The notes under the pieces were generated by a model, which ran no database searches, was not told the DNA's origin, and saw only the letters and a list, made by a program, of their open reading frames with translations. The position numbers and the translations under genes are program-made. A DNA stretch of 20,150 bases, from positions 7,878 through 28,027 of the forward strand of contig DGEQ01000070.1 in NCBI GenBank assembly GCA_002386045.1, given 5' to 3'. The DNA comes from Hungateiclostridiaceae bacterium UBA3922. Its GTDB lineage: Bacteria > Bacillota > Clostridia > Acetivibrionales > DTU013. Positions 1 through 7,215 of the stretch are shown here, piece after piece. Positions within the stretch are counted from its first letter, which is position 1, and each line of letters starts with the position of its first letter.

Positions 1-165
1 TGGATCCCCGATCGCCCGGCATCCTCGATCGTCTGGGATCCTCGACCGCCCGGCATCCTCGGTCGCCCTGGATCCCCGATCGCCCTGGATCCTCGACTGC
101 CTGGCATCCTCGATCGTCTGGGATCCTCGACCGCCCGGCATCCCGACTGCCCGACATCCTCGGCC
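1..165. repeat. 17-bp tandem repeat array, cut by the window start
   Basis: About ten head-to-tail copies of a 17-bp unit such as GGCATCCTCGATCGTCT or TGGATCCCCGATCGCCC; the ninth is 16 bp and the tenth is partial. Units 2-3 (18..51) are identical to units 7-8 (103..136), and units 1 and 5 are identical, so there is higher-order duplication inside the array. The unit has no stop codon in the three minus-strand frames, which leaves them open by chance. The array probably extends beyond position 1. Confidence 0.9.
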
Positions 166-194
166 AGTGCTGCCGACAGGTATCACCTGCGTGC

Positions 195-389
195 TATTTC
201 CCGGGAAATATTGACCGGGACGTGCAAAATTTCAACTAATGTGCCAGGAAAACAGCCCTGGTACTGAAGTTTATCAATAAACAGGCGACATAAAACAGTA
301 TTTCCCTGTATTATGGCAACCTAATTATGGCTCCAAACCGCAAATAGACAAAATATCCCTCACAAAAACTGAAATTCTGCACGTCCCGG
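195..389. repeat. Dispersed intergenic element, copy 1, with near-terminal inverted repeats
   Basis: No gene is seen here. The stretch starts with a perfect 16-bp palindrome TATTTCCCGGGAAATA (195..210). It contains CCGGGACGTGCAAAATTTC at 215..233 and its inverse GAAATTCTGCACGTCCCGG at 371..389, which match at 18 of 19 positions. Five short blocks recur in the same order and strand at 16400..16551: TTCCCGGG plus ATTGA, ACATAA (288..293), TTATGG (311..316), AACCGCA (336..342) and GAAATT-TGCACGT. I infer a dispersed non-coding element or a structured 3' RNA of the gene that ends at 436. No transposase is present. Confidence 0.5.
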
Positions 390-435
390 CCGCTTTATAT
401 CCTGATTTCGTCCCGGCCGCTTCATACCTTGATTT
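382..435. repeat. Two direct copies of a 27-bp unit
   Basis: The units 382..408 and 409..435 both begin CGTCCCGGCCGCTT and end GATTT, with three differences between them. The second copy abuts the stop codon (436..438) of the restored polyprenyl synthase frame, and the first overlaps the right inverted repeat of the element at 195..389. Confidence 0.85.
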
Positions 436-645
436 TCACCTGTTCAGCGCACGGTCCGCGATCCCCCGAAGCCTTCTCTTTTTGTCCTCTGGGGCCTCGA
501 GCCTGTCCAGCAGCCTGACATATTTGCCGTGGTACCTTTTCGCCACCAGCTTCGTAAAGCCCAGTCCGCCGGTGATCACGACAGCCCGGCTGATCTCGTC
601 CGCTGTCACTTCCTTGCGTGCTGCCTTCTCTTCAGGCCGGGATCC
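436..645 (-). pseudogene. Out-of-frame C-terminal remainder of the polyprenyl diphosphate synthase
   Basis: Just downstream of the shift, the -1 frame relative to the synthase gene reads EEKAARKEVTADEISRAVVI, continues through GGLGFTKLVAKRYHGKYV and LLDRLEAPEDKKRRLRGIA, and stops at 436..438. This alanine, lysine and arginine-rich helical ending is the normal C-terminus of trans-polyprenyl synthases, which the 304-residue product lacks. Adding one base in the CCC run at 639..641 (minus strand) would join the frames into a protein of about 361 residues. No canonical slippery heptamer is visible at the junction. A one-base deletion or an assembly error is therefore more likely than programmed frameshifting. 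Confidence 0.8.
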
Positions 646-1520
646 TCCCGGAGGGCACGTATGACCGGCAGCGTGACCACGCCTTTTTCGAAATCGGACT
701 GCACCGGTTTCTGCGCGACGCTTTCCGTAGCTTCGAAATCCATGCAGTCATCCGTCAACTGGAATATCATGCCCAGGTAATGCCCGAGCTTTTTATAAAC
801 GCCGTACTGCGTACGGCCGCATCCCGAAAGGACCGCCCCGGCGAAAAACGAAGCCTCGAACAGCGCCGCTGTCTTCCCGGAGATTATCTTGAGATACTGG
901 CGTACAGAAAGGTCGTAGTTCCCGCTGTTTATCTGCTCGCTAAGCTCTCCGACGCATATCCTCGCAATATAGTCCGGCATATCGATATCGAGATAATCCT
1001 TTTTGTTGTCGATCGACGCGGCGATCTGCAAAGCCTTGCTCAGAAGGTAATCCCCGCATATCACCGCGATCCTCCTGCCGAACTTCTTCTGCAGGGTAGG
1101 CAGCCCCCGCCTTATATCCGCGTCATCGATGATATCGTCGTGCACCAGCGTGGCAAGGTGCAGCACCTCCACCGCCGCTGCCAGTTTCGCGGCGTTCTCA
1201 TCTATCACGCCGTCGCCGTTCATCGCACAGGTCAGCAGCGAAACAGCACGGAAAAATTTGCCCCTGGCAAGCGCCAGGTGGGCCGTATATGTCCTTACCA
1301 CGGAAGGCGAAGATAAAAGTACGCTGTCGACCTCTTCCCTCACCAGAGAAAGAGCCTCTTCGAACCCCACGTATCTCTTCTCAGCCGGGCTTCCATCTCT
1401 GTTCCCGGCCGGGCCCCCGCCCCTGTTTCCAGCCGGATCCCCGGCGTTTTTTTCACTAAGGCTCCCGTCGTCTGCCGGAGAACCGGCTCCTATATTAACA
1501 GCTACAAAACCGTCAGTCAT
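606..1520 (-). CDS. Polyprenyl diphosphate synthase (HepT/DmkB-like), frameshifted near the 3' end
   Basis: Trans-isoprenyl diphosphate synthase that would condense isopentenyl diphosphate onto an allylic primer to make the (demethyl)menaquinone side chain. The first aspartate motif is DDIID at residues 128-132, followed by the conserved ADIRRG; the second is DDCMD at 257-261. The family fold begins only near residue 50. Residues 11-48 are a low-complexity leader with GPAGNR-type repeats. The ATG at 1520 overlaps the stop of the NADH dehydrogenase gene by 8 bp (ATGACTGA) and has no strong Shine-Dalgarno, so translation is probably coupled. The frame leaves the family after about residue 294 and stops at 606, while the expected C-terminus continues in another frame to 436. 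Next to an extended NDH-2 it resembles DmkB of the Listeria flavin-based electron transfer locus. Family call is firm; chain length and quinone type are inferred. Confidence 0.88.
   Translation of the reverse strand: MTDGFVAVNIGAGSPADDGSLSEKNAGDPAGNRGGGPAGNRDGSPAEKRYVGFEEALSLVREEVDSVLLSSPSVVRTYTAHLALARGKFFRAVSLLTCAMNGDGVIDENAAKLAAAVEVLHLATLVHDDIIDDADIRRGLPTLQKKFGRRIAVICGDYLLSKALQIAASIDNKKDYLDIDMPDYIARICVGELSEQINSGNYDLSVRQYLKIISGKTAALFEASFFAGAVLSGCGRTQYGVYKKLGHYLGMIFQLTDDCMDFEATESVAQKPVQSDFEKGVVTLPVIRALREDPGLKRRQHARK
1387..1434. repeat. In-frame 24-bp duplication in the synthase N-terminus
   Basis: The units 1387..1410 and 1411..1434 encode two copies of an eight-residue AGNR-type motif and keep the reading frame. 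The repeat lies upstream of the catalytic fold in a probably disordered leader. Confidence 0.7.
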
Positions 1521-3594
1521 TGTACAAGTACCACTTTCTGACCCATTTTACATTCTTCCATTTTTCCTTCAGCGCGGGCATGACATAATAATCGAGCCCG
1601 AATATACGTCCTCCGCCCACCAGGACAGCTATGCCTGCAAATATCATCCAGAAAGTCGAAAGGTACAGCCCGGTGGTAGTCACGAACATCGCCTGCAGGA
1701 CAAGCGACGCCGCAGAAGACAGCGTTGTGAACAACCCGCCGATCAGCGCCAGGCCGATGAGTATCTCGGCAAGTACGATAACTATCTGCATGAACATCGT
1801 GAAGCCCTCGCTCGGCAGGATAAGGTCATTTATCATCCTGTTGACCAACGGCACATCGAGCTTGAAAGCATAATCGCCCAAAGCCGCATCCGCCGGATCC
1901 TTGCCGCTTACGAACAGTATCCTGAACAGCCCGAGGAAGTCGAAATCGATGATCGCTTTCCCTACAGAGCTCGCAGCTTCGGCCGCAGGCGTCGCAGTGC
2001 TTGCCGCATCAGCTGCCGCAGCAGTTGCTGTGCTGACCGCGTCGGCCACGGCCGACGTAGCCGTACTTACTGCATCCGCCGCCGCTGCCGTAGCCTGTCC
2101 CACGGCATCAGCCGCGGCCGGCGTGGCACCGCTCGTCCCGTCGACCGCCCCGCCGCTCAAAATGCTGTCATACCACTGGTTCGCGCCACTGAAGAACCCT
2201 GCCAGTTTCGGTGAAACGAACCAGCCCTCGAGTATCTTTTTGACGCCCTCAAACACCCACACGGCGCCGAGCCATATCCTCAGCGGCACCAGCAGGAAGC
2301 TTGGCGTCCTGTTGGAGAAATGCCCGCCGACGAAACTCCTGCGATGCCTTATGGTAAAGAATTCTTTTTTCATGTAGCTGAATATCTTGTTCCAGCCAAG
2401 CAACTGGACGAAATAGACCATGTTGATGAAGTGCTTGACGAACATCGCTAAGAAAGAAGGCAGGCTGATCTTCCTGTTCGCCGTGCCTACGTGCGCAACG
2501 CCGTATCGTCCGCCAAGGCTCACCATTATGCCGTGGAACTTCGGCCTGTACTCCTTCATCTCACCTTTGCCGGTCACGGCACAGACTATGTTATGTGCCG
2601 CCACGGCGGCGCTGTGTTCACAGTTCTCGACCACCTGCGGCACGGGTTGTTCCTCCCCGGGCGGGATATAATACATATTGTCGCCGATGACATACACTCG
2701 CTCGTCGTTGACCGAACGAAGGAACCGGTCCACCTTTATGCGGCACCTTCCGGCTGATTCCAGTTCGCCGGCCGCCTTTTCGGTTATTTCGGCAGCTTCT
2801 ATCCCGGCTGCCCATATGACCGTTCCGGTCCGCTCATGGACGGGCTTTTCGCCGTTGCCAAACTCTATGAAATCTTCCCCGATGCTTACGACACGCGTAT
2901 TGAGCAGGACCCGCACGCCCATCTTCTTAAGACGCTTTTCGACCTTGGCCGAAAGCCTGGGCGGCAGCGTCGGCACCGTGCGGTCCAGCAAGTCTATGAC
3001 GGATATCGAGACCAGGTCCCTGTCGACCTCGTACTTGTCGCACAGCACCGGAACATACTCGGCAAGCTCGCCTGCCATTTCAACGCCCGTGAAACCGGCT
3101 CCCACGATATGGAACGTCAGCAGCCTCCTCTTTTCTTCTTCGTCGGACATTGAAGCTGCCTTCCTGAACATGTCGGGAATTCGGTTTTTCAGTACGATGG
3201 CGTCCTCGTAGCTCCAAAGCGTGAACGCATGCTCTTTTGCCCCGCTGACGCCAAACCAGGTCGGCTTCGATCCGGCACACAGCACGAGATAATCATACTC
3301 GTAGCGCTCATTGGTACCGACCACCGTTCTCTTTTCGAAATCGATTTCCGTGACCAGGTCCTGCTTCACATCGACGTTCCTGCCGGCAAAGACACGTTTC
3401 AGGCTGATCCTGATACCGCTCTCGTCCACCCGGCCCGCCGCGACCTCGTGAAGCTCGGTCAGCATCGTGTGGAATGGATTCTTGTCAATGACCGTGATCG
3501 AAACGCTGCTGTCTTTCCTGAACCTTTTTGCCAGCTTCTTTGCTGTCAGAATACCGGCATAGCCGGCCCCGATAATAACGATTTTCTTATCCAT
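1513..3594 (-). CDS. Type II NADH dehydrogenase with membrane C-terminal extension (Ndh2-like)
   Basis: FAD-dependent, non-proton-pumping NADH:quinone oxidoreductase. The first Rossmann motif is GAGYAG (residues 9-14 from the chosen start), the second is GAGFTG (165-170), and YVIGDN lies near 303-308. The start is ATG at 3594 because GGGAG lies 6 nt upstream; an in-frame ATG at 3600 sits too close to it. Classical NDH-2 is about 400-450 residues, but this protein has 693. After about residue 420 come hydrophobic segments near 432-453 and three more at about 600-665, resembling DoxX-type membrane domains. Between them is a 55-residue Ala/Thr/Asp repeat linker (about 492-546). Listeria Ndh2 of the extracellular electron transfer locus likewise carries a membrane C-terminal extension. 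It has its own upstream promoter and overlaps the quinone side-chain synthase gene. NDH-2 identity is firm; the electron transfer role is inferred from context. Confidence 0.9.
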   Translation of the reverse strand: MDKKIVIIGAGYAGILTAKKLAKRFRKDSSVSITVIDKNPFHTMLTELHEVAAGRVDESGIRISLKRVFAGRNVDVKQDLVTEIDFEKRTVVGTNERYEYDYLVLCAGSKPTWFGVSGAKEHAFTLWSYEDAIVLKNRIPDMFRKAASMSDEEEKRRLLTFHIVGAGFTGVEMAGELAEYVPVLCDKYEVDRDLVSISVIDLLDRTVPTLPPRLSAKVEKRLKKMGVRVLLNTRVVSIGEDFIEFGNGEKPVHERTGTVIWAAGIEAAEITEKAAGELESAGRCRIKVDRFLRSVNDERVYVIGDNMYYIPPGEEQPVPQVVENCEHSAAVAAHNIVCAVTGKGEMKEYRPKFHGIMVSLGGRYGVAHVGTANRKISLPSFLAMFVKHFINMVYFVQLLGWNKIFSYMKKEFFTIRHRRSFVGGHFSNRTPSFLLVPLRIWLGAVWVFEGVKKILEGWFVSPKLAGFFSGANQWYDSILSGGAVDGTSGATPAAADAVGQATAAAADAVSTATSAVADAVSTATAAAADAASTATPAAEAASSVGKAIIDFDFLGLFRILFVSGKDPADAALGDYAFKLDVPLVNRMINDLILPSEGFTMFMQIVIVLAEILIGLALIGGLFTTLSSAASLVLQAMFVTTTGLYLSTFWMIFAGIAVLVGGGRIFGLDYYVMPALKEKWKNVKWVRKWYLYND
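1957..2121. repeat. 33-bp in-frame tandem repeat (5 units) inside ndh2
   Basis: Five 33-bp units encode the 11-residue motif (P/A/S)A(A/V)ADAVSTAT: PAAADAVGQAT, AAAADAVSTAT, SAVADAVSTAT, AAAADAASTAT and a diverged PAAEAASSVGK. The array sits between the first and second hydrophobic parts of the C-terminal extension. It probably forms an extra-membrane linker whose length can change without a frameshift. Confidence 0.9.
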
Positions 3595-3627
3595 GGTCAT
3601 CTCCCGCGAATTACAGTTTATAATTTG

Positions 3628-3656
3628 ATTTTAAAATTTCACCAAATCTTTATCAA
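3628..3656 (-). promoter_or_regulatory. Sigma-A-type promoter for the ndh2 operon
   Basis: On the minus strand there is TTGATA (3651..3656), a 17-bp spacer and TAAAAT (3628..3633), in an AT-rich stretch about 34 bp before the ndh2 start and after the glyS terminator. The spacing is optimal and the hexamers are close to consensus. Confidence 0.6.
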
Positions 3657-3733
3657 ACACTGTTAATCTTCTGACAACAGAAGCTACCCTATATTACATT
3701 CCCATTATTCGCTTTCTGAAACACAAGTATTAC

Positions 3734-3810
3734 AAAAAAGGACAGATCCTGAAAGCGGCCCCTGCCTGTCCGCTGTGCGGCCCGGCAGGCGGTTTTCCAG
3801 GACTGTCCTT
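3734..3810 (-). terminator. Intrinsic terminator of glyS, composite hairpin
   Basis: Starting 3 nt after the glyS stop, the RNA can pair AAGGACAGTCCTGGAAA with TTTCAGGATCTGTCCTT (one bulge on each side). A GC-rich sub-hairpin lies inside, including CCGC-ACA-GCGG-type pairing. The outer stem is followed by a run of U on the minus strand. Confidence 0.85.
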
Positions 3811-3813
3811 ACG

Positions 3814-5202
3814 TCAGAAGTCGAATTTGCCTTCGAAATAGCTTTCCAGTTCGTCGATCTTTATCCTCACCTGGTCCATCGTATCCCTGTCTCTGATCGT
3901 TACGCAGCCATCCTCCAGCGAATCGAAGTCGAATGTGACACAGTACGGCGTTCCTATCTCGTCCTGCCTCCTGTATCTCTTGCCTATGCTGCCGGTCTCG
4001 TCATACTCACAGACGTACTTCTTTGACATCTTTTCATATAACTTGTACGCTTCCTCGCCGAGTTTCTTGGACAGCGGCAATATGGCTATCTTGACCGGCG
4101 CCAGTGCGGGATGGAAGTGAAGCACTGTCCTCACGTCGCCGTCCGGCAGTTCCTCTTCATCGTATGCCTCGCACAGGAACGCCAGCGTCACCCTGTCGGC
4201 GCCGACCGAAGGCTCGACGCAGTACGGTATGTATTTTTCGTTGGTGACCGGATCGAAGTAGCTCAGGTCTTCTTTCGAATGCTCCATATGCTGCCTGAGG
4301 TCGAAATCTGTCCTGTCGGCTATGCCCCACAGTTCGCCCCATCCGAACGGGAACCTGTACTCGATGTCCGTCGTGGCATTGCTGTAGTGCGACAGCTCTT
4401 CCTTCGAATGGTCCCTCATCCTCAGGTTTTCCGCTGACAGGCCGTAATTGAGGAGCCACTTGTAGCAGAAGTCCTTCCAGTATTCGAACCATTCCAGGTC
4501 GGTGCCCGGCTTGCAGAAAAACTCGAGTTCCATCTGCTCGAACTCACGGGTCCTGAAAATAAAGTTGCCGGGGGTTATCTCGTTCCTGAACGATTTGCCT
4601 ATCTGGCCTATCCCGAAGGGTATCTTTTTGCGGGTGGTCCTCATCACATTCCTGAAATTGACGAATATGCCCTGGGCAGTCTCGGGCCTCAGGTATATCT
4701 CTGCCTTCGAATCCTCGGTGACGCCCTGGAATGTCTTGAACATCAGGTTGAACTTGCGTACGTCGGTAAAGTTGGTCGAACCGCAGTTAGGGCATTTCAC
4801 GCCATTTTCCCTTATATACTCCACCAACCGCTGGTTATCCCAGCCGTCAACAACTATGTTTATGCCGTTCTCCGCGTTCCAGTCGGCGATGAGCTTGTCG
4901 GCCCTGTACCTGACCTTGCAGTCCTTGCAGTCGATAAGCGGATCGCTGAAGCCCACCACATGCCCGGATGCCACCCAGACCTGCGGATTCATCAGTATGG
5001 CACAGTCGAGACCCACATTGTAGGTGCTCTCCTGGATGAATTTCTTCCACCATGCCCTTTTGACGTTATTCTTCAGTTCAACGCCAAGAGGTCCGTAATC
5101 CCATGCATTGGCGAGTCCGCCGTATATCTCGGAACCCGGATAGATGAAACCTCTGTTTTTGCACAAAGCAACTATTTTGTCCATAGATTTTTCCGCCAAC
5201 AT
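3814..5202 (-). CDS. glyS: Glycyl-tRNA synthetase, single-chain (alpha2) type
   Basis: Class II aminoacyl-tRNA synthetase that charges tRNA-Gly in the cytoplasm. The N-terminus (about 8-40, GGLANAWDYGPLG) is typical of the homodimeric GlyRS of Gram-positive bacteria, archaea and eukaryotes. Class II motif 2 (FRNEITPGNF) is at about 205-214 and motif 3 (GADR) at 334-337; the anticodon-binding domain follows from about 366. Two CxxC pairs (C92/C95 and C137/C140) could hold a zinc ion. Its 462 residues are normal for the family. The start at 5202 is supported by GGAGG 6 nt upstream; a second ATG six codons later lacks such a site. It lies between two terminators, only 65 bp after coaBC. No T-box leader fits there, unlike many Bacillota glyS genes. 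No promoter was recognised. Confidence 0.97.
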   Translation of the reverse strand: MLAEKSMDKIVALCKNRGFIYPGSEIYGGLANAWDYGPLGVELKNNVKRAWWKKFIQESTYNVGLDCAILMNPQVWVASGHVVGFSDPLIDCKDCKVRYRADKLIADWNAENGINIVVDGWDNQRLVEYIRENGVKCPNCGSTNFTDVRKFNLMFKTFQGVTEDSKAEIYLRPETAQGIFVNFRNVMRTTRKKIPFGIGQIGKSFRNEITPGNFIFRTREFEQMELEFFCKPGTDLEWFEYWKDFCYKWLLNYGLSAENLRMRDHSKEELSHYSNATTDIEYRFPFGWGELWGIADRTDFDLRQHMEHSKEDLSYFDPVTNEKYIPYCVEPSVGADRVTLAFLCEAYDEEELPDGDVRTVLHFHPALAPVKIAILPLSKKLGEEAYKLYEKMSKKYVCEYDETGSIGKRYRRQDEIGTPYCVTFDFDSLEDGCVTIRDRDTMDQVRIKIDELESYFEGKFDF

Positions 5203-5233
5203 CTCAAGCCTCCGTAAATGAAGATTCTAACTG

Positions 5234-5261
5234 AAAACCAGCCGGTTTCCCGGCAGTTTTT
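5234..5261 (-). terminator. Intrinsic terminator after coaBC
   Basis: On the minus strand a GCCGG-GAAA-CCGGC hairpin with a GNRA tetraloop is flanked by A-rich sequence upstream and GGTTTT downstream. The U tract is short, so termination may be partial. It starts about 7 nt after the coaBC stop. Confidence 0.65.
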
Positions 5262-5267
5262 GTCCGA

Positions 5268-6485
5268 TCAAAGTCCGGCATCCCCAGCTGCATACGCCAG
5301 GCCGCGCACTTCATCAAGTATCCTGTGCGCAGCCTCCAGCTTGCTCATGAGCGGCAGGTCGATGACCGTTCCGTCGCATTTGAGTATCTTGATAATATTC
5401 GTGTCGGTGCCGAAACCGGCGCCCTCCATCGTAACATCATTGGCAACGATCATGTCGAGGTTCTTCGACTCCAGCTTATCCGCCGCATTACCCTCAAGAT
5501 CGTCGGTTTCAGCGCTGAAGCCGACAAGTATCCTGTTTCCCTTCATTGTTCCCAGCTTTTTTAGTATATCGGGATTTTTCACAAGTCTCAACACCATTTC
5601 GTCGCCGTTCTTCTTTATTTTCGTCTCCGATACCTCCGCGGGCCTGTAATCCGCCACTGCGGCCGCCATCACCACCACGTCGCTGTTTTCGAAGTTCGCG
5701 AGGACAGCCTCCTCCATCTCCTGAGCGGTAGTGACGCTTATCAACCTCACCCCGTCCGGGCATTCGACTTCAGCAGGTCCTGAAATAAGGAGCACATCCG
5801 CGCCGCGTTCACGGGCGGCCTGCGCGACGGCATATCCCATCTTCCCGGAAGAGTGGTTCGTTATATAGCGGACCGGGTCGATGCTTTCCCTGGTCGGTCC
5901 CGCGGTGACCATGATCCTTATGCCCGCCAGATCCTGTTCGGACTTCAGGATGGAACATGCTTTTTCAACTATTGCCGACGGTTCGGGCAGCCTTCCCTTT
6001 CCTGAAGAACCTTCGGCCATCCTGCCCGTGTCAGGTTCCATGAATATGTACCCGAGTTCCCTCAGTGTCCTGATGTTCCGCTGTACTATAGCATTGGCGT
6101 ACATATCGTGGTTCATCGCCGGAACTACCAGTACCGGTGCTTTTGTCGCAACGACAGTAGTGGTGAGCATGTCGTCGGCGATGCCCGACGCCAGCTTGCC
6201 TATGATGTTGGCCGTAGCCGGGGCTATGATGAAAAGGTCGGCCTTCTGCGCCAGCGAAACATGCTTTATCTCCCAGTACTCAGGATCGCTGAACATATCC
6301 GTGACCACGGGCCTGTGGGACAGCGACCTGAAAGTCAGAGGCGTGACGAATTTCCGGGCATTGGCGGTCATGATGACGTCAACTTCCGCTCCCATCTTCT
6401 TCAGCCGGCTTACGACCTCGACCACTTTATATGCCGCTATGCCGCCGCATACCCCCACGACTACCGATTTTCCCTTCAGATCCAT
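5268..6485 (-). CDS. coaBC: Bifunctional phosphopantothenoylcysteine decarboxylase / phosphopantothenate-cysteine ligase
   Basis: Catalyses two successive steps of coenzyme A synthesis: coupling cysteine to 4'-phosphopantothenate (CoaB) and FMN-dependent decarboxylation to 4'-phosphopantetheine (CoaC). The CoaC flavoprotein domain (about 1-180) has the catalytic histidine in KHVSLA (H75) and the PAMN motif (122-125). The CoaB domain follows (about 188-400) with MVTAGPTRESIDPVRYITN and KLVKNPDIL-like substrate elements. The 405-residue length is normal. GGAGG lies 7 nt before the ATG. In the CoaC flap, where E. coli has ACGDIGPGRM with its catalytic Cys158, this protein has AEGSSGKGRL, so the cysteine position is glutamate by my alignment. 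It follows rpoZ, as in many Bacillota, but the next gene is glyS, not priA. Confidence 0.97.
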   Translation of the reverse strand: MDLKGKSVVVGVCGGIAAYKVVEVVSRLKKMGAEVDVIMTANARKFVTPLTFRSLSHRPVVTDMFSDPEYWEIKHVSLAQKADLFIIAPATANIIGKLASGIADDMLTTTVVATKAPVLVVPAMNHDMYANAIVQRNIRTLRELGYIFMEPDTGRMAEGSSGKGRLPEPSAIVEKACSILKSEQDLAGIRIMVTAGPTRESIDPVRYITNHSSGKMGYAVAQAARERGADVLLISGPAEVECPDGVRLISVTTAQEMEEAVLANFENSDVVVMAAAVADYRPAEVSETKIKKNGDEMVLRLVKNPDILKKLGTMKGNRILVGFSAETDDLEGNAADKLESKNLDMIVANDVTMEGAGFGTDTNIIKILKCDGTVIDLPLMSKLEAAHRILDEVRGLAYAAGDAGL

Positions 6486-6524
6486 TACAACGCCTCCTTT
6501 CGGCCAAATCCCGTCATTTATGCC

Positions 6525-6560
6525 AAAAAGGTTAAGGTATGATGCATGATGACCTTAACC
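6525..6560 (-). terminator. Terminator-like hairpin between rpoZ and coaBC
   Basis: On the minus strand GGTTAAGGT (6552..6560) can pair with ACCTTAACC (6530..6538) across a 13-nt loop, followed by TTTTT. The stem is AT-rich, so this is probably a weak terminator or attenuator that lowers coaBC relative to rpoZ. Confidence 0.5.
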
Positions 6561-6622
6561 CTGCGCTCCGGAAAGGATTTTATGCGGCAGACCGAACCAG
6601 CGGCTGCCGTTTATGGATGAAA

Positions 6623-6829
6623 TCACTTGATGCCGCTTTTTGTCCTGACATAAGTGATCTTGCCTTCATTGATCTCATGCAGAGCAATCGTCACCGGCTT
6701 ATCCGATTCGAATTCCGTGAGCTTGTTTGAACCGTCAGCCAGCTGCCTTGCTCTCTTTGCGGTGGCGACCACCAGCGTGTACCTGCTGTCTACTTTCTCC
6801 AGAAGTGAACTCAGGGGTGGATATATCAT
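6623..6829 (-). CDS. rpoZ: RNA polymerase omega subunit
   Basis: A 68-residue omega subunit, which helps assemble beta-prime into RNA polymerase. It starts MIYPPLSSLLEKVDSRYTLV and has the central ATAKRARQLADG helix typical of RpoZ, ending in a short lysine-containing tail. AAGGAGG stands upstream of the ATG with normal spacing. It follows remA by 77 bp. In most Bacillota gmk sits in exactly this gap, but there is no room for it here. A terminator-like hairpin lies downstream, before coaBC. Confidence 0.95.
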   Translation of the reverse strand: MIYPPLSSLLEKVDSRYTLVVATAKRARQLADGSNKLTEFESDKPVTIALHEINEGKITYVRTKSGIK

Positions 6830-6906
6830 GTATCGGACCTCCTTTGCAAGTCATGTTGTCGTTTCTGTCCTTCCGCATATATGCCGCTGTGCAGCTTATA
6901 TGCCGC

Positions 6907-7182
6907 TCATTCATCATCTTCGGGGACATCCGCGGACAGTTCCGGCTCTTTCGAGCTCAGTCTGTGGGCGACGGTCTCCGGCTGCACCGCGGAAAGTATG
7001 ATATGGTCGCTGTCCGTAATGATGACAGCCCGGGTCCTGCGGCCGTAAGTGGCGTCGATCAGCATGCCCCTGTCCCTGGCTTCCTGTATGATCCTCTTTA
7101 TGGGCGCTGATTCGGGACTGACGATGGCAACGAGCCTGTTGGCCGAAACGATGTTCCCGAAGCCGATGTTTATCAGTTTCAT
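6907..7182 (-). CDS. remA: RemA/YlzA family DNA-binding regulator (DUF370)
   Basis: A 91-residue protein closely matching Bacillus subtilis RemA: MKLINIGFGNIVSANRLVAI, then SPESAPIKRIIQEARD and RRTRAVIITDSDHIILSAVQ. In B. subtilis RemA activates biofilm matrix genes; in species without those genes its targets are unclear, and the window does not show them. A GGAGG site is 7 nt before the ATG. The gene is 33 bp downstream of yicC, as is usual. The acidic tail (ELSADVPEDDE) is variable in the family. An 11-bp direct repeat (6878..6888 and 6897..6907) spans its 3' end. Confidence 0.95.
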   Translation of the reverse strand: MKLINIGFGNIVSANRLVAIVSPESAPIKRIIQEARDRGMLIDATYGRRTRAVIITDSDHIILSAVQPETVAHRLSSKEPELSADVPEDDE

Positions 7183-7215
7183 GGACTACCCTCCTTAAAA
7201 GCTGCGTCTGGCAGC

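Noticed and set aside
1..267. Plus-strand frame open from the window edge through the 17-bp repeats, and three open minus-strand frames over the array
   Set aside because: The repeat unit simply lacks stop codons in these frames. There is no start with a ribosome binding site and no protein family resemblance.
606..650. Programmed -1 frameshifting in the polyprenyl synthase
   Set aside because: No X-XXY-YYZ slippery heptamer was found in the right frame near the junction, and this family is not known to use recoding. A mutation or sequencing error is simpler.
5203..5267. T-box riboswitch before glyS
   Set aside because: The 65-bp gap is too short, is filled mostly by the coaBC terminator, and shows no T-box core sequence.
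6898..6930. Guanylate kinase remnant between remA and rpoZ
   Set aside because: The 77-bp gap contains only a ribosome binding site and an 11-bp duplication; no piece of a kinase sequence could be recognised.
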